From positions 1 to 57,492 of the forward strand of contig JAEDFX010000003.1 in NCBI GenBank assembly GCA_016297805.1: DNA of 57,492 nt. The letters are read 5' to 3'. The position numbers and the translations under genes were made by a program. Numbering within the stretch: position 1 is the first letter of the stretch; each line of letters opens with the position of its first letter. Shown piece by piece: positions 57,479 through 57,492 of the stretch. The notes below the pieces were generated by a model. The model had not been told where the DNA came from, did no database searches, and saw only the letters and a program-made list of their open reading frames with translations. This stretch comes from Treponema sp. GTDB taxonomy: Bacteria > Spirochaetota > Spirochaetia > Treponematales > Treponemataceae.

Positions 57479-57492
57479 ATGAACTTGAAAGA
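57479..57492 (+). CDS. Start of a gene cut by the window edge
   Basis: An ATG at 57479 follows a good ribosome site (AGGTGG, ending five bases upstream) and reads MNLK before the window ends. Nothing can be said about its product. Confidence 0.4.

Overview
This window looks like chromosomal DNA of a treponeme (phylum Spirochaetota), probably a host-associated gut, rumen or oral Treponema rather than T. pallidum itself. The DNA is AT-rich with A/T-ending codons. The evidence is two FlaA-type periplasmic flagellar sheath proteins beside a class II aldolase, a flgB-flgC-fliE-fliF-fliG-fliH-fliI-fliJ cluster close to a reduced dcw cluster, Xer/DprA/TopA next to ftsZ, and an RlpA/SPOR protein with a very acidic linker. 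I saw no rRNA or tRNA gene, CRISPR array, transposase or prophage.

Layout. 1-3.1 kb: fba (minus) diverges from two overlapping flaA-like genes. 3.1-3.8 kb: an unassigned nuclease-like protein. 4.0-11.9 kb: division operon mraZ-rsmH-ftsL-murF-ftsW-ftsQ-ftsA-ftsZ. 12-21.4 kb: xerD-like recombinase, TPR lipoprotein, dprA, topA, glpK, xerC-like recombinase, hslV, hslU. 21.5-24.2 kb: two unassigned genes and a CstA-type transporter. 24.4-25.0 kb: a metallo-beta-lactamase-fold hydrolase (minus). 25.2-32.4 kb: the flagellar basal body, switch and export operon. 32.4-36.1 kb (minus): a nucleoside kinase-like gene followed by a chemoreceptor. 36.3-41.9 kb: yebC, ruvC, a decayed HD-GYP gene, ruvA, ruvB, queA. 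42.0-48.2 kb (minus operon): sugar-nucleotide dehydratase, DegT-type aminotransferase, and a three-subunit xanthine-dehydrogenase-like complex whose large subunit lacks the usual cofactor and catalytic motifs. 48.4-50.6 kb: a small exported protein and the RlpA/SPOR protein. 50.8-57.2 kb (minus): ilvE, a DEAH helicase, a CapA-like lipoprotein, purA. A new gene begins at the right edge.

How the genes work together. MraZ has a four-box operator in front of its own operon, and a second pair of matching boxes sits directly before ftsZ. The flagellar operon has an internal terminator and a new promoter between fliE and fliF. Both flgB and fliF have leaders in which the ribosome binding site or start codon can be closed in a hairpin. 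RuvA, RuvB, RuvC, DprA, TopA and two Xer recombinases form a DNA recombination and topology set, and both DprA and RuvB end in a clamp-binding-like QGTLF.

The most unusual feature is in the non-coding DNA. At fba (3' end), ilvE (3' end) and ruvC (5' end), imperfect copies of the gene's own terminal sequence lie next to it. At fba and ilvE these copies sit in short units full of hairpins; at ruvC the copy is separated from the gene by a 40-bp-period tandem array. The window also holds a dispersed GGTACGC-ATGTCAGT family, a CACGGAT/ACGCAGAT family and one REP-like palindrome. All calls come from reading the sequence; no database search was run.
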